This document shows, one piece after another, positions 34,403 to 43,976 of a stretch of DNA of 64,000 nt. Position numbers and translations under genes: made by a program. The notes under the pieces were generated by a model. That model saw nothing but the letters and a program-made list of their open reading frames with translations. It was not told the origin of the DNA and did no database searches. Source of the DNA: Mycetocola miduiensis (GTDB taxonomy: Bacteria; Actinomycetota; Actinomycetes; Actinomycetales; Microbacteriaceae); the NCBI RefSeq assembly GCF_900115155.1, contig NZ_FOVM01000001.1, positions 434,001 through 498,000 on the forward strand. Direction: 5' to 3'. Every line of letters starts with the position of its first letter. The stretch's first letter is position 1.

Positions 34403-34483
34403 CATAACTCCGCCAGAATCTCGTTACCGCGGCCGTCAGCCCGCTTTCGGCCGGGCGTGCGGGCAATCAGCAGGAGTTATGCA
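34403..34483. repeat. Family B inverted repeat, copy 2
   Basis: CATAACTCCGCCA (34403-34415) faces AGGAGTTATGCAC (34472-34483); the outer GTTATG/CATAAC portion pairs. The interior has CCCGC/GCGGG and CGGCC elements. It sits between the convergent GntR and MFS genes. Confidence 0.65.
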
Positions 34484-34527
34484 CGTCGAGGGAGCCTCAA
34501 CAGGTGCCTGACTCAACGGGCGGTCGG

Positions 34528-35904
34528 TCACGACTCGGTCACAGGCGGATTGCGGATGCCGACAAACGACACGAGGCCGCCGAGAATCAGAGCGATCGCG
34601 GTTGCGAACATCGCCCGGTGGAACCCGGCCAGGTCGAGGACGCCACCGAGGATAAGACCGGCGCAGGCGACGGCGACGAGACCGGCGACCCGTGCGACCG
34701 CGTTGTTCACCGCGGACCCGATTCCCGCCTGGCTCGAGTCGATGGCACCAAGAATCGCGCTCGTGAGCGGCGCCACAGTGATCGACAGCCCGATGCCGAA
34801 GACCACGAGTCCCGGCAGCAACTGAAGCCAGTAGTCGACCTCTGCGCTGACCGAAAGCATGAGCAGGAAGCCGGCGCCGGCCACGATCGGCCCGATCGTC
34901 ATGAACAAGCGCGGCCCCAGTCTTCCTGCGAGCGCGCCGATCCGGGTCGACAGCAGCAGCATGACGATGGTGGGCGGTAGCGTGGCGAGGCCCGCGAGGG
35001 TCGCCGGCCAGCCCGCCACCTGCTGCAGGTAGATGGCGATGATGAAAAAGCCGAGACCCAGCGCGCCGTAGATGAAGACGGTGGCAATGTTTCCTGCCGA
35101 GAAGTTGCGAGAGTGGAACAGCGAGAGCGGCATCATCGGGTCGCGGGTCCTGCTCTCCCACCAGAGGAACACCCCGAACGCGACTACGCCGACAACGAGC
35201 GGCACCCAGACGACCGGGCTCGACCATCCGTAGCGGCCCTGTTCGATGAGGGCAAACACCGGGCCACCGAGGCCGATGGCGGCGAGAATCGCCCCGACCA
35301 CGTCGACGCGTGGGCGGTTCAGATGTGCCGGCTGCTTCTCCATCTTGAGCAGCAGCCACAGGGTGACGGCGATGGGGACGACATTGATCCCGAACACCCA
35401 CCGCCACGACATGGTGTCGACCATGAGCCCGCCGAGGAGTGGACCGACGATCAGGGCAGTGCCGGTCCAGGCCGTCCAGGTGCCGATTGCCTTGGCCTGC
35501 GCCTGCCCGACAAACGTCGAAATGATGATGGCGAGTGAGCTCGGAACGAGCAGCGCGGCCGCCGCACCCTGCGCCGCCCGCATCACGATGAGGAACTCGG
35601 CGCTGGGCGCGAACGCACAGAGGAGTGAGGTCACCCCGAATCCGATCAGGCCGATGGCGAGGATGCGGATGCGGCCGAAAGCATCCGACAGCGAACCCGC
35701 CAGCAGGATGAGCGCGCCGAGGGTGAGCAGGTACGAGTCGACGACCCACTGCTGCACCGGCAGGCCGCCTCCGAACTCGCGCGTGATCGCCGGCAAGGCC
35801 ACGTTGATGATGGTGCCGTCGAGGAACGCGACGAACGACGCGAGAATCGCGACGAGCAACACGGTGCGCTGCGTGGCCGTATCGGTGCGAGGGACGGATG
35901 CCAT
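34528..35904 (-). CDS. MFS drug-type exporter (DHA2, 14-helix)
   Basis: An EmrB/QacA-type multidrug proton antiporter of 458 residues. Helix 1 carries the DHA2 signature FVAFLDGTIINVALPAI, followed by WVVDSYLLTLGALILLAG and the loop SDAFGRIRILAIG. The helix 5 motif C (GPLLGGLMVD) marks an antiporter. The substrate cannot be assigned. Its ATG at 35904 lies seven bases after CATACT, so it may also be leaderless. It is convergent with the GntR gene across a family B palindrome and is 70 bases downstream of putA on the same strand. Confidence 0.9.
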   Translation of the reverse strand: MASVPRTDTATQRTVLLVAILASFVAFLDGTIINVALPAITREFGGGLPVQQWVVDSYLLTLGALILLAGSLSDAFGRIRILAIGLIGFGVTSLLCAFAPSAEFLIVMRAAQGAAAALLVPSSLAIIISTFVGQAQAKAIGTWTAWTGTALIVGPLLGGLMVDTMSWRWVFGINVVPIAVTLWLLLKMEKQPAHLNRPRVDVVGAILAAIGLGGPVFALIEQGRYGWSSPVVWVPLVVGVVAFGVFLWWESRTRDPMMPLSLFHSRNFSAGNIATVFIYGALGLGFFIIAIYLQQVAGWPATLAGLATLPPTIVMLLLSTRIGALAGRLGPRLFMTIGPIVAGAGFLLMLSVSAEVDYWLQLLPGLVVFGIGLSITVAPLTSAILGAIDSSQAGIGSAVNNAVARVAGLVAVACAGLILGGVLDLAGFHRAMFATAIALILGGLVSFVGIRNPPVTES

Positions 35905-35976
35905 GACACCCAGTATGCTCCGCTGGCCGGGTCATGCGGCAGCCCCCGTCGGCGGCGTCGCCCGACGTCGTGCCCT

Positions 35977-38900
35977 CTACAGGACCTGTTCACTCCACGG
36001 GTCAGGGTTTCCGAACCGGTGCGCGGTGATCGACACGGCCTGCTCGTGCAGGAACGGGAGCAGTTCGATCCGCCCCGACTGCGTCACCGCGCCCGAGTAG
36101 ATCGCCAGGTCGGGGTTGCCCTTCGCCGCGCCCGCGAGCGCCTGGTGCAGTCCCTTTCGAGAGCCGTCGCTCCCGACCAGGCGCACCCGCGGCGCGTCTC
36201 CGGTCGCGGTGCGTGCGATCCATTCCTCGTCGGTTTCGACGAAGACCGGAACGTTCAGGTCGCCGAAGACGTCGCGAATGCGGGCGGGCAGCCCGGATGC
36301 CACGCTCAGCGTGAACGAGGACCGCGCACGGACTGCGGCGAGCGCGATGCGCAACACCTCACCGAGGTCGGCATCGGCCGTCGCCCGGATCGCGACGGGC
36401 ACCGGACGGTAACGGAAAAGGTTCCGCTCGACCCCGATGCCGGATGCGTCCTTCGTCTCACCGTACTCGTTGCCCCACGCGATGGCATCCGACAACGCCG
36501 AGCGGCGCAACACGTCGAACTCCTCGTATTCGAGCGACGGCTGGGCTGACTCGATGATCCGGGTGACCCGGCGGTCGAGCCCGCGCAGGTGCAGCGTCTT
36601 GCTGCTCGACCCGGTGTCCGGGATCCATGACCCGAGCGTCAGCAGGTAGTTGGGTCCACCCGCCTTGGCTCCGGCGCCAACGGCAGATCGCTTCCAGCCG
36701 CCGAACGGCTGGCGTTGCACGATGGCGCCGGTGATGCCGCGGTTCACGTACAGGTTGCCGGCTTCGACGGTGTCGAGCCACTCGGCGAGATCCTCAGGAT
36801 CCTGCGTGTGCAGTCCGGCGGTGAGGCCGTAGTCGATGGCATTCGTGAGGCGGATGGCCTCGGTCAAGTTCGCGGCGTGCATCACACCGAGAACGGGGCC
36901 GAAGAACTCGGTGAGGTGAAAGTACGAACCGGCGGCGACACCGGCTCGGATACCTGGCGACCAGAGGCGCCCGGTGTCATCGAGCTTCGCAGGCTCGACC
37001 AGCCATTTCTCTCCGACCGCAAGCTCGGTGAGGGCGTGGAGCAGCTTGCCGTTCGCCGGTTCGATGATCGGCCCCATCTGGCTGGTGGCATCCTCCGGGT
37101 AGCCGACCCGCAGCGATGTCGCGGCGTCGACGAGCTGACGGTGGAACCGCTCGCTTCTCGCAACCGATCCGACCAGGATGACGAGGCTCGCCGCCGAGCA
37201 CTTCTGGCCGGCGTGGCCGAATGCGCTTTTCACGACATCGGCGACGGCGAGGTCGAGGTCGGCGCTCGGCGTGACGATGATCGCGTTCTTTCCGCTGGTC
37301 TCCGCGAGGAGCGGCAGATCGGGGCGCCAGGACCGGAACAGGTCGGCGGTCTCCCACGCGCCGGTGAGGATGACCCGATCGACGCTCGGGTGCGAGATGA
37401 GCTGCTTGCCCAGCTCGCGTTCGTCGAGCGACACGAGGGTGAGAAGTTCCTGCGGGATACCGGCCTCCCAGAGCGCCTCGGCCAGGACGGCGGCGGAGCG
37501 GCGGGCCTGGTGGGCAGGCTTGAGGATCACGCCGGAGCCGGCGGCGAGGGCGGCGAGTACGCCTCCGGCAGGGATCGCCACGGGGAAGTTCCACGGCGGT
37601 GTCACCACAGTGAGCTGCGACGGCACAAACCGGGCCCCGCGGACGGCGTCGAGTTCACGCGCCTTGGCCGCGTAGTAGTGCGCGAAGTCGATCGCCTCGC
37701 TCACCTCGGGGTCCGCCTCTGCGATGGTCTTTCCGGTTTCGGATGCCATCACCTCGATCAGGCGGTCACGGTTCGCGGCGAGCGCGAGCCCCGCCTTGTC
37801 GAGCAGGGCCGCGCGGTCGGCGGCGGGCAGCGCACCCCAGGCGGCGCCGCGGTTGCGCACGCCGTCCACAATGAAGTCGAGCGTTGCGGCATCCGACACG
37901 GTGCACTCGGCGATGGTCCGGTTGCCGAGTTCGCTGCCGGGAACTCGGGCGAGGATGCGACCTGCCCAGGCCCGGTTGGCGGGGAGCGACGGGTCGGTGT
38001 CGCGGGTGTTCACGAAACCGGGCGCGCCGAGGCCGGTGGCCGGGATCGTGTTGAGCGTTGTGGTGTCGAAGATGCGGACGGTGTCGAACGGGGACTCCTG
38101 CTTCGAACCGCGCGACAGGCCGAGGACCTGCTGGGTCATGCCGAGGTCTTCGGACTCGGCTTTGGTGAAACTGTCGGAGGCCGTCGGGGCCACGGGTTCA
38201 CCCGCCGGTGCGAGGGTCCACTCGTTTTCGCGGTTCTGGGTCCGCCGCGGCGTCGGAATCTCGTGCGGCGTTGATTCGAGTTGAGCGACAGAGGCGAGGA
38301 AGCGTTTCTTCTCGCGGTTGAACAGCTGCTTGTTCTCGTGCAGTTCGAACACGGCAGACATGAAGTTCTCCTGCGACGCGTTTTCTTCGAGCCGCCGGAT
38401 CAGGTACGAGATGGCGACGTCGAACTCCTTGGGGTTCACCACCGGCGTGTAGAGCAGCAGGTTGCCGACGTCACGCTTGACGGCGGCGGCCTGGCCGGTG
38501 GCCATCCCGAGAAGCATCTCGAACTCGACGCCGTCGGTCACTCCTCGGTTCTGGGCGAGCAGCCAGGCGAAGGCGAGGTCGAACAGGTTGTGGCCGGCGA
38601 CACCGACGCGCACGTTGCGTGTCCGCTCCGGGGTGAGCGACCACATCAGCACCCGTTTGTAGTTCGCGTCGGTGTCCTGCTTCGAGTCGTACGGCGCGGT
38701 CGGCCAGTCGTGGATAGCGGCGTCGACGCCCTCCATGGCGAGGTTGGCGCCCTTCACGAGGCGAACCTTGATCGGCGCGCCACCGGATGCCACGCGCTCG
38801 GCGGCCCAGTCCTGCAGCGTCTGCATCGCGGCAAGGGCGTCCGGGAGGTAAGCCTGCAGCACGATTCCGGCCTCAAGCTTCTTCAGCTGCGGCTGGTCGA

Positions 38901-39636
38901 GGATCCGGGTGAACGCAGCGACGGTGAGGTCGAGGTCGCGGTACTCCTCCATGTCGAGGTTGATGAACTTCTCGGTTCCGGCACCTGCGGCGAGTTCGTA
39001 GAGCGGCGTGAGCCTCGAGACCACGCGGTCGACGGCGTCGTCGAACGACCACATCGACAGTTGCGAGGCGATCGCCGACACCTTGATCGAGACGTAGTCG
39101 ACATCCGGCCGGGCGAGCAGCTCGTGGGTGCCTGCGAGGCGCCTGGCCGCCTCGCGATCGCCGAGGACCGCTTCGCCGAGCAAGTTGAGGTTCAGGCGCG
39201 AGCCCTCCTCCTTGAGGTGGGCGATGGCTGGGCCGAGTTTGGCCGGGGTGGCGTCGACGACGAGGTGCCCGACCATCTCGCGGAGCACGCGCCTGGCGGC
39301 GGGAATGACGATCCATGGGATGACCGGTCCGAGGATGCCGCCAGCCGTGATCGCCGCCTTGAGGTACCAGGGCAGGAAGGCGGGGGTGAGCTTTGCGACC
39401 CGCTGCAGGTTGTAGCCCGCGACGAACAGATCCTCCGGTCGCATGACACCGTCGACGAAGCCGACGGTGAACGCGAGTCCGTTCGGGTCCTTCAGCACCT
39501 CAGCGAGGCGCTGGGCGGCGGGATCGACGGGTGCACCCGCGCTCTCGTCTACCCATTTGCGGGCGAGCGTGACGGCATCCGTTGCGAGCTGGGTGGCGCT
39601 CAAATCGGCGCCGGCCGAGGTGTGAGGCATGTTCAC
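35977..39636 (-). CDS. putA: Bifunctional proline dehydrogenase / glutamate-semialdehyde dehydrogenase
   Basis: Oxidises proline to glutamate in two steps in one 1219-residue protein. Residues 1-450 hold the FAD-binding proline dehydrogenase barrel, with DYVSIKVSAIASQLSMW, FINLDMEEYRDLDLT and RLVKGANLAMEG. The linker is rich in Pro and acidic residues. Residues about 590-1060 are the aldehyde dehydrogenase, with GHAGQKCSAASL (catalytic cysteine 813), AETSGKNAIIV and the NPFGG-like QPFGGWKRS loop. The C-terminal 150 residues have no recognisable domain. The GTG start has GAGAGGGA before it; an ATG two codons on is possible. It is divergent from a LysR-type gene, its likely activator. Confidence 0.95.
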   Translation of the reverse strand: MNMPHTSAGADLSATQLATDAVTLARKWVDESAGAPVDPAAQRLAEVLKDPNGLAFTVGFVDGVMRPEDLFVAGYNLQRVAKLTPAFLPWYLKAAITAGGILGPVIPWIVIPAARRVLREMVGHLVVDATPAKLGPAIAHLKEEGSRLNLNLLGEAVLGDREAARRLAGTHELLARPDVDYVSIKVSAIASQLSMWSFDDAVDRVVSRLTPLYELAAGAGTEKFINLDMEEYRDLDLTVAAFTRILDQPQLKKLEAGIVLQAYLPDALAAMQTLQDWAAERVASGGAPIKVRLVKGANLAMEGVDAAIHDWPTAPYDSKQDTDANYKRVLMWSLTPERTRNVRVGVAGHNLFDLAFAWLLAQNRGVTDGVEFEMLLGMATGQAAAVKRDVGNLLLYTPVVNPKEFDVAISYLIRRLEENASQENFMSAVFELHENKQLFNREKKRFLASVAQLESTPHEIPTPRRTQNRENEWTLAPAGEPVAPTASDSFTKAESEDLGMTQQVLGLSRGSKQESPFDTVRIFDTTTLNTIPATGLGAPGFVNTRDTDPSLPANRAWAGRILARVPGSELGNRTIAECTVSDAATLDFIVDGVRNRGAAWGALPAADRAALLDKAGLALAANRDRLIEVMASETGKTIAEADPEVSEAIDFAHYYAAKARELDAVRGARFVPSQLTVVTPPWNFPVAIPAGGVLAALAAGSGVILKPAHQARRSAAVLAEALWEAGIPQELLTLVSLDERELGKQLISHPSVDRVILTGAWETADLFRSWRPDLPLLAETSGKNAIIVTPSADLDLAVADVVKSAFGHAGQKCSAASLVILVGSVARSERFHRQLVDAATSLRVGYPEDATSQMGPIIEPANGKLLHALTELAVGEKWLVEPAKLDDTGRLWSPGIRAGVAAGSYFHLTEFFGPVLGVMHAANLTEAIRLTNAIDYGLTAGLHTQDPEDLAEWLDTVEAGNLYVNRGITGAIVQRQPFGGWKRSAVGAGAKAGGPNYLLTLGSWIPDTGSSSKTLHLRGLDRRVTRIIESAQPSLEYEEFDVLRRSALSDAIAWGNEYGETKDASGIGVERNLFRYRPVPVAIRATADADLGEVLRIALAAVRARSSFTLSVASGLPARIRDVFGDLNVPVFVETDEEWIARTATGDAPRVRLVGSDGSRKGLHQALAGAAKGNPDLAIYSGAVTQSGRIELLPFLHEQAVSITAHRFGNPDPWSEQVL

Positions 39637-39771
39637 GAGACTATTCCCTCTCCGGGTACTCTGCAGTGAGCGCGGCGGCGGTTGCGCCGACTCCCGGTCT
39701 CAGTGTGCGCCACCGCGTCGGTTCACAAAAGCGAACGTTTATGAACGATATTCGTCAGTTTTGCCCACGAG

Positions 39772-39777
39772 TATGAT
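39772..39777 (+). promoter_or_regulatory. Putative -10 element of the LysR gene (leaderless)
   Basis: TATGAT followed by TGCAAC and ATG at 39784. The upstream spacer also has the direct repeat GAACG separated by eleven bases, a possible regulator site for the putA promoter. Confidence 0.55.
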
Positions 39778-39783
39778 TGCAAC

Positions 39784-40680
39784 ATGCTCGACATGAGAAG
39801 GTTGCGGCTGCTGCGCGAAGTGCAACTGCGCGGCACCCTCGCCGAAGTGGCGGAGGCGCTCTCATACAGCCCGTCGTCGGTGTCGCAGCAGTTGGCACAA
39901 CTCGAACGAGAGGCCGGCGTCAAGCTACTGCAGAAGAGCGGCCGGCGGGTGCTGCTGACCCCGCAGGGTGAACTGCTGGCCACACGCGCGTCTGAGCTCC
40001 TCGACGGGCTCGAACGCGCGGAGGCGGAACTGGCCACGTCGCTCGACGCGGTCACCGGAACGGTGCGGGTGGCCGTTTTCCAGTCGGCCGCTCACGCGGT
40101 GGTTCCCGAGGCGTTGTCGCTTCTGCGGATGGAGCATCCGCAGTTGCGGGTGGAGATAGTGGAGCGGGAACCGGAAGCCGGGCTGTTCGACCTGGCCGCT
40201 CGGGACTTCGACCTCGTGCTCGCCGAACAGTACCCCGGTCACACCCGGCCGCATCTGACCGACCTTGACCGGGAGTTCCTCGCGACGGACGTGCTGCGAC
40301 TGGCGCTGCCGCCGACCTCCGATGCGGCATCCCTCACGGATGCCTCCGCGCTGCCGTTCGTGATGGAGCCGGAGGGCACCGTGGCCCGGTTGTGGGCGAC
40401 GCAACTGTGCCGGGCGGCGGGGTTCGAGCCGGATGTGCGGTTCGAGACCGCCGACCTGATCGCGCACATTCGCCTGATCGAGTCAGGAAACGCGGTCGGT
40501 ATGCTGCCCGACCTGGTCTGGTCAGGCCGTGACCCCGGCCTGCGGCTGGTCGACCTGCCCGGGACACCATCGCGCACGGTCTTCACCTCGGCTCGGCGGG
40601 TGAGCGCAGCCCGGCCCGCGGTCACCGCGGTGCGGGCGGCGCTGGCGCGGGCGACGGGTTTCCTGGTGCGGCCGGCCTGA
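39784..40680 (+). CDS. LysR-family transcriptional regulator
   Basis: A 298-residue LysR-type regulator. The N-terminal helix-turn-helix is LAEVAEALSYSPSSVSQQLA (residues 17-36), followed by KLLQKSGRRVLLTPQGE. The substrate-binding domain (from about residue 90) contains RVAVFQSAAHAVVPEAL and the DLVLAEQYPG hinge. Its divergent pairing with putA across a 147-base gap suggests it controls proline catabolism, as PutR or ArgP-like regulators do in other bacteria. Direct proof would need binding data. The start has TATGAT six bases upstream and no ribosome-binding site. Confidence 0.9.
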   Translation: MLDMRRLRLLREVQLRGTLAEVAEALSYSPSSVSQQLAQLEREAGVKLLQKSGRRVLLTPQGELLATRASELLDGLERAEAELATSLDAVTGTVRVAVFQSAAHAVVPEALSLLRMEHPQLRVEIVEREPEAGLFDLAARDFDLVLAEQYPGHTRPHLTDLDREFLATDVLRLALPPTSDAASLTDASALPFVMEPEGTVARLWATQLCRAAGFEPDVRFETADLIAHIRLIESGNAVGMLPDLVWSGRDPGLRLVDLPGTPSRTVFTSARRVSAARPAVTAVRAALARATGFLVRPA

Positions 40681-40694
40681 GCTCCGACCACCGC

Positions 40695-40789
40695 GCATAA
40701 CTCCGCCAGAATCGAGCGCAAAGCCGGGCGCGGCCCGCAACGGCCAGAGCCGGAGCCGGGACAGGGCCAGGGTTGGCGGAGTTCTGCAC
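40695..40789. repeat. Family B inverted repeat, copy 3
   Basis: GCATAACTCCGCCA (40695-40708) faces TGGCGGAGTTCTGCAC (40774-40789), 13 of 14 bases pairing. The interior is dominated by GGCC and GAGCCGG words. It sits after the LysR stop and before the FAD oxidoreductase promoter. Confidence 0.78.
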
Positions 40790-40823
40790 ACCCTCGCCCC
40801 GAGCCAGGGCCACGGCGTCGTGG

Positions 40824-40829
40824 CAGAAT
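40824..40829 (+). promoter_or_regulatory. Putative -10 element of the FAD oxidoreductase gene (leaderless)
   Basis: CAGAAT followed by CGCAGC and ATG at 40836. Confidence 0.4.
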
Positions 40830-40835
40830 CGCAGC

Positions 40836-42503
40836 ATGACGACACCCCAGACCTTCGACGCCATCATCGTTGGCGGAGGCCACAACGGCCTCGTCGCAGC
40901 GGCCTACCTCGGCAAGGCCGGCAAAAAGGTGCTGCTCCTTGAACGACTGGATGCCGTCGGCGGCGCCGCCGTGTCGGCGCAGGCCTTCGAGGGGGTCGAG
41001 GCCTGGCTCTCGCGCTACTCCTACCTCGTCAGCCTGCTGCCCGCGCGGATCATCGAGGACCTCGGGCTCGACATCACACTCGTCCGCCGCCGATACTCCT
41101 CTTATACGCCCGACCCTGCGGACCCGACTCGCGGGCTGCTCGTCGACAACGACGACGCCCGAGCGACCGAGGCATCCTTCGTCCGGCTCGGGGCCCCGGC
41201 CGACGAGTTCGAACTCTTCGAGCTCTTCTACGAGCACTGCCGCCGGCTCACCAAGGTTTTGTGGCCGACGATGACCGAGCCACTGCCGACCCGCTCGGAA
41301 GCGAAACGCATGGTGACGGATGCCGGCGGAGCGAGCGAGTGGACGGCGATGATCGAGACCCCCATCGGCGATGTCATCCGCCACCTGCACACCGACCTCG
41401 TCCGCGGAGTCCTCCTGACCGACGCGCTCATCGGCACGTTCGCCCGCGCCGACGACACAGACCTTCAGCAGAACATCTGCTTTCTCTACCACCTGATCGG
41501 CGGCGGCACGGGCGACTGGGATGTTCCGGTCGGCGGTATGGGAGCGGTGTCGGCTGAACTCGCCCGGGCGGCACGCGACGCGGGAGCCGAGTTGACGACG
41601 AACGCCGAAGTGACCGCGATCGATCCGGCTGGCACGGTGCGGTATTCGGTCGACGGCGCCGAGGTCGAGGCATCCGCCACCTGGATCCTCGCCAATGTCG
41701 CCCCGGCAACGCTCGACAAACTCGTCAACGCCGGATCGACGGTGTCGTATGGCCGCGAGCAGCTCGCCGCCGGCGAGCCGTCAGCCGGCGTCTTCGAAGC
41801 GCAGCCGTTCGGCACCGTCGCCGAGACGAACCGGAATCACACTCGCGAAGGCGCCCAGGTGAAAGTGAACCTCCTCCTCACGCGCCTGCCGCGCCTGCTC
41901 GACGAGTCGGTCAGCCCCGAGGCCGCCTTCGTCGGGACCTTCCACATCAATGAGACGTTCACGCAGCTCGACGACGCCTACCTCGCCGCCGCGGAGGGTG
42001 ACATCCCGAACCCGCTGCCGTGTGAGATCTACTGTCACTCGCTCGCCGACCCGACCATCCTCGCGCCCGAACTGCGGGAGGCCGGCGCCCAGACGCTCAC
42101 CGTGTTCGGGCTTCACGTGCCGTCGCGCCTCGTCACCGCTGAGAACAACGACGAGATGCGCTCGAAGCTTCAGGCCGCAGTGCTCGCGTCGCTCAACTCG
42201 GTGCTCGCTGAGCCGATCGAGGACGTCCTGATGACGGATGCCGCCGGTCGGCCGTGTGTCGAAACCAAGACCACGTTCGACATTGAACGGGACGTCGGCA
42301 TGCCCAAGGGCAACATCTTCCACGGCGGCCTGGACTGGCCCTTCCTCGAGGACGACGCTCCGGCGAGGATCCCGGCTGAGCGCTGGGGGGTGGCGACGGC
42401 GCATCCGCGGATTGTGCTGTGCGGTTCAGGCGCGCGGCGCGGGGGTGCGGTTTCTGGCCTTGGGGGCCACAACGCGGCGATGGCGGTTCTGGAGAGCGAG
42501 TAG
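40836..42503 (+). CDS. FAD-dependent oxidoreductase, phytoene desaturase (CrtI) superfamily
   Basis: A 555-residue flavoprotein. The N-terminal dinucleotide fold is AIIVGGGHNGLVAAAYLGKA, followed by LLLERLDAVGGAAVSAQAF, the pattern of the CrtI/CrtO and amine-oxidase class. The substrate domain lies in the middle, and the C-terminal FAD-closing segment is RIVLCGSGARRGGAVSGLGG. Close to the pyridine-nucleotide-disulfide-like PYROXD2 and carotenoid ketolase groups, but no carotenoid genes (crtE, crtB) are nearby, so a carotenoid role is doubtful; the substrate is unknown. The gene stands alone between a family B palindrome and a large terminator-like stem. Confidence 0.85.
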   Translation: MTTPQTFDAIIVGGGHNGLVAAAYLGKAGKKVLLLERLDAVGGAAVSAQAFEGVEAWLSRYSYLVSLLPARIIEDLGLDITLVRRRYSSYTPDPADPTRGLLVDNDDARATEASFVRLGAPADEFELFELFYEHCRRLTKVLWPTMTEPLPTRSEAKRMVTDAGGASEWTAMIETPIGDVIRHLHTDLVRGVLLTDALIGTFARADDTDLQQNICFLYHLIGGGTGDWDVPVGGMGAVSAELARAARDAGAELTTNAEVTAIDPAGTVRYSVDGAEVEASATWILANVAPATLDKLVNAGSTVSYGREQLAAGEPSAGVFEAQPFGTVAETNRNHTREGAQVKVNLLLTRLPRLLDESVSPEAAFVGTFHINETFTQLDDAYLAAAEGDIPNPLPCEIYCHSLADPTILAPELREAGAQTLTVFGLHVPSRLVTAENNDEMRSKLQAAVLASLNSVLAEPIEDVLMTDAAGRPCVETKTTFDIERDVGMPKGNIFHGGLDWPFLEDDAPARIPAERWGVATAHPRIVLCGSGARRGGAVSGLGGHNAAMAVLESE

Positions 42504-42540
42504 CCCACGGCTCGGTCACTCATGGCTGCTCCGATCCTCG

Positions 42541-42593
42541 CTCGGTCGATAACGGCGAGAGTTTTCGCCGAAACGTGACCGTTGTCGACCGAG
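42541..42593. terminator. Long stem-loop between convergent genes
   Basis: CTCGGTCGATAACGG (42541-42555) faces CCGTTGTCGACCGAG (42579-42593), 14 of 15 pairs, with an inner CGGCGA/TTCGCCG stem. A further GGCTGCTC/GAGCAGCC pair lies outside. It probably ends both the FAD oxidoreductase and the glycosylase genes. Confidence 0.6.
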
Positions 42594-42612
42594 CAGCCTC
42601 GAACCGCCGGCG

Positions 42613-43605
42613 TCAGTGCCTGCGGTGGTCCTGGATTGTGATCCGCGGCCCGCGCCGGGGTTTGGCGATGCCGCTCAACAGAATCAACCTCAGCACGCGC
42701 TGGCGCTGCCCGGCCCACGGTGACAGCAGGTCGAGCATGCCGTCGTCGTCCACCGGCGAACCTGTCAGGGCCATGCCGACGGTCGAGGCGAGGTGGTAGT
42801 CGCCGACGCTGACGGCATCCGGGTTGCCGTGTGCCCTGCTCGTCACTTCCGCGGCCGTCCAGACACCGATTCCAGGAAGACTGCGCAGGCGGGCGGATGC
42901 CTCGGCCGCCTCATCGAGGATGTCCCCCGCCCCGGTGACGGTGCGCTCCAACGCCGCTGCGACCCGTGACGCGCGTACCGCAGACTCCGATCGCTGTGGA
43001 CCGACGCCGGCCGTGTGCCACTCCCAGCTCGGGATGAGCCGCCAGGTGTCGGCATCCGGAGCGACGACCATGCCCTCAGGGGCCGGGCCGGGCGCTCGGG
43101 TTCCGTGACGGCGCACGAGCAAGCGCCAGGCGGCCCAGGCTTCGACGACCGTGACCTTCTGCTCGAGGATCGATGGCACGAGCATCTCGAAGACGAGCCG
43201 GTTGCGGCCGAGCCGGAGGCCCGGGTTGCGGCGGCGCACCTCGGTGAGCAGCGGGCTCCGAGAAAGGTCGATATCGCTCCAGTCATCGCGCGCGCCGAGC
43301 AGCTCGGGGACGCCGTCGATGGCCCATTCGGCGCCGGGTCCCCACGCGGCAGCCGCGACGCCGTCGGCATCCTGTTCGAGATTGAGCGTCGCCGGCCCGG
43401 CGGGCGTGCGCATCGTGATCCATGCGCCCGTTGCAGTGCGCCGGAAGCACGGCCCGTCACCGCCGCGACTGAGCGGGCTGAGGATTTTGTGGAGTTGGAG
43501 CGGATGGTGCGGGGCGTATCGCGCGCGACGGAACGGCATCCCGGAGTGGGGTGCGTTGTCGGCCGTTTCGCTTGGGGCGATGCGGGTTTCGGCGAGTGCG
43601 TCCAT
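42613..43605 (-). CDS. DNA-3-methyladenine glycosylase 2 family (AlkA-like)
   Basis: A base-excision repair enzyme that removes alkylated purines. The helix-hairpin-helix is ARLRSLPGIGVWTAAEVTSR and the catalytic aspartate is in SVGDYHLAS, matching the HhH-GPD superfamily. The N-terminal 140 residues form the AlkA-type beta domain. I start at ATG 43605 (330 residues), because TAGTGT lies seven bases before it; an in-frame GTG three codons upstream would overlap that hexamer. No Ada or other repair gene adjoins. It is convergent with the FAD oxidoreductase gene and divergent from the aldehyde dehydrogenase relic. Confidence 0.85.
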   Translation of the reverse strand: MDALAETRIAPSETADNAPHSGMPFRRARYAPHHPLQLHKILSPLSRGGDGPCFRRTATGAWITMRTPAGPATLNLEQDADGVAAAAWGPGAEWAIDGVPELLGARDDWSDIDLSRSPLLTEVRRRNPGLRLGRNRLVFEMLVPSILEQKVTVVEAWAAWRLLVRRHGTRAPGPAPEGMVVAPDADTWRLIPSWEWHTAGVGPQRSESAVRASRVAAALERTVTGAGDILDEAAEASARLRSLPGIGVWTAAEVTSRAHGNPDAVSVGDYHLASTVGMALTGSPVDDDGMLDLLSPWAGQRQRVLRLILLSGIAKPRRGPRITIQDHRRH

Positions 43606-43612
43606 TACCTTC

Positions 43613-43618
43613 ACACTA
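43613..43618 (-). promoter_or_regulatory. Putative -10 element of the glycosylase gene (leaderless)
   Basis: TAGTGT on the minus strand, seven bases before the ATG at 43605. Confidence 0.4.
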
Positions 43619-43689
43619 CGTCAGCGCCGCCGACATTTCCCTGCGTACCCCACTGTGATCGGCACCGCGAGCGTGCTTAACATGTGCTC

Positions 43690-43976
43690 ATGACAACGAC
43701 GTCTGGTGCGAAGCGGCGAGGTCCCTTTCCGGTTCGGGCACCATCCGGAACCCAGCGACCGGGTCGGTTGCCGGCGAGGTTTCACTGGACCGACCCCGGA
43801 GCCGTGCCGCAAATGGCGGCCGGCCTTCGTATTGCGCACGAGGAGTGGGAGGCCTGCGGAGCAGACGGGTGCGCGAAGGTGCTCGCCCGTTACGCCGTGT
43901 GGCTCGGCGAACACCGCACCGAGATCGAGAAGCTCCTGATCGAGGAGACCGGCAAACGAAACGCGCAGCAAAGTAG
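43690..43976 (+). pseudogene. Decayed, truncated aldehyde dehydrogenase (N-terminal fragment)
   Basis: Starting from ATG 43690 the gene would open MTTTSGAKRR, then the canonical N-terminus of an NAD aldehyde dehydrogenase appears in a different frame at 43743 (IRNPATGSVAGEVS). From about 43786 the homology continues in the original frame as WTDPGAVPQMAAGLRIAHEE and RYAVWLGEHRTEIEKLLIEE, TGKRNAQQ. This order is the start of the coenzyme-binding domain. At least one frameshift is needed in each direction, and everything beyond about 130 residues is missing: the sequence stops exactly where the convergent thioesterase gene ends at 43977. It is a pseudogene left by deletion of the rest of the gene. 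Confidence 0.7.
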
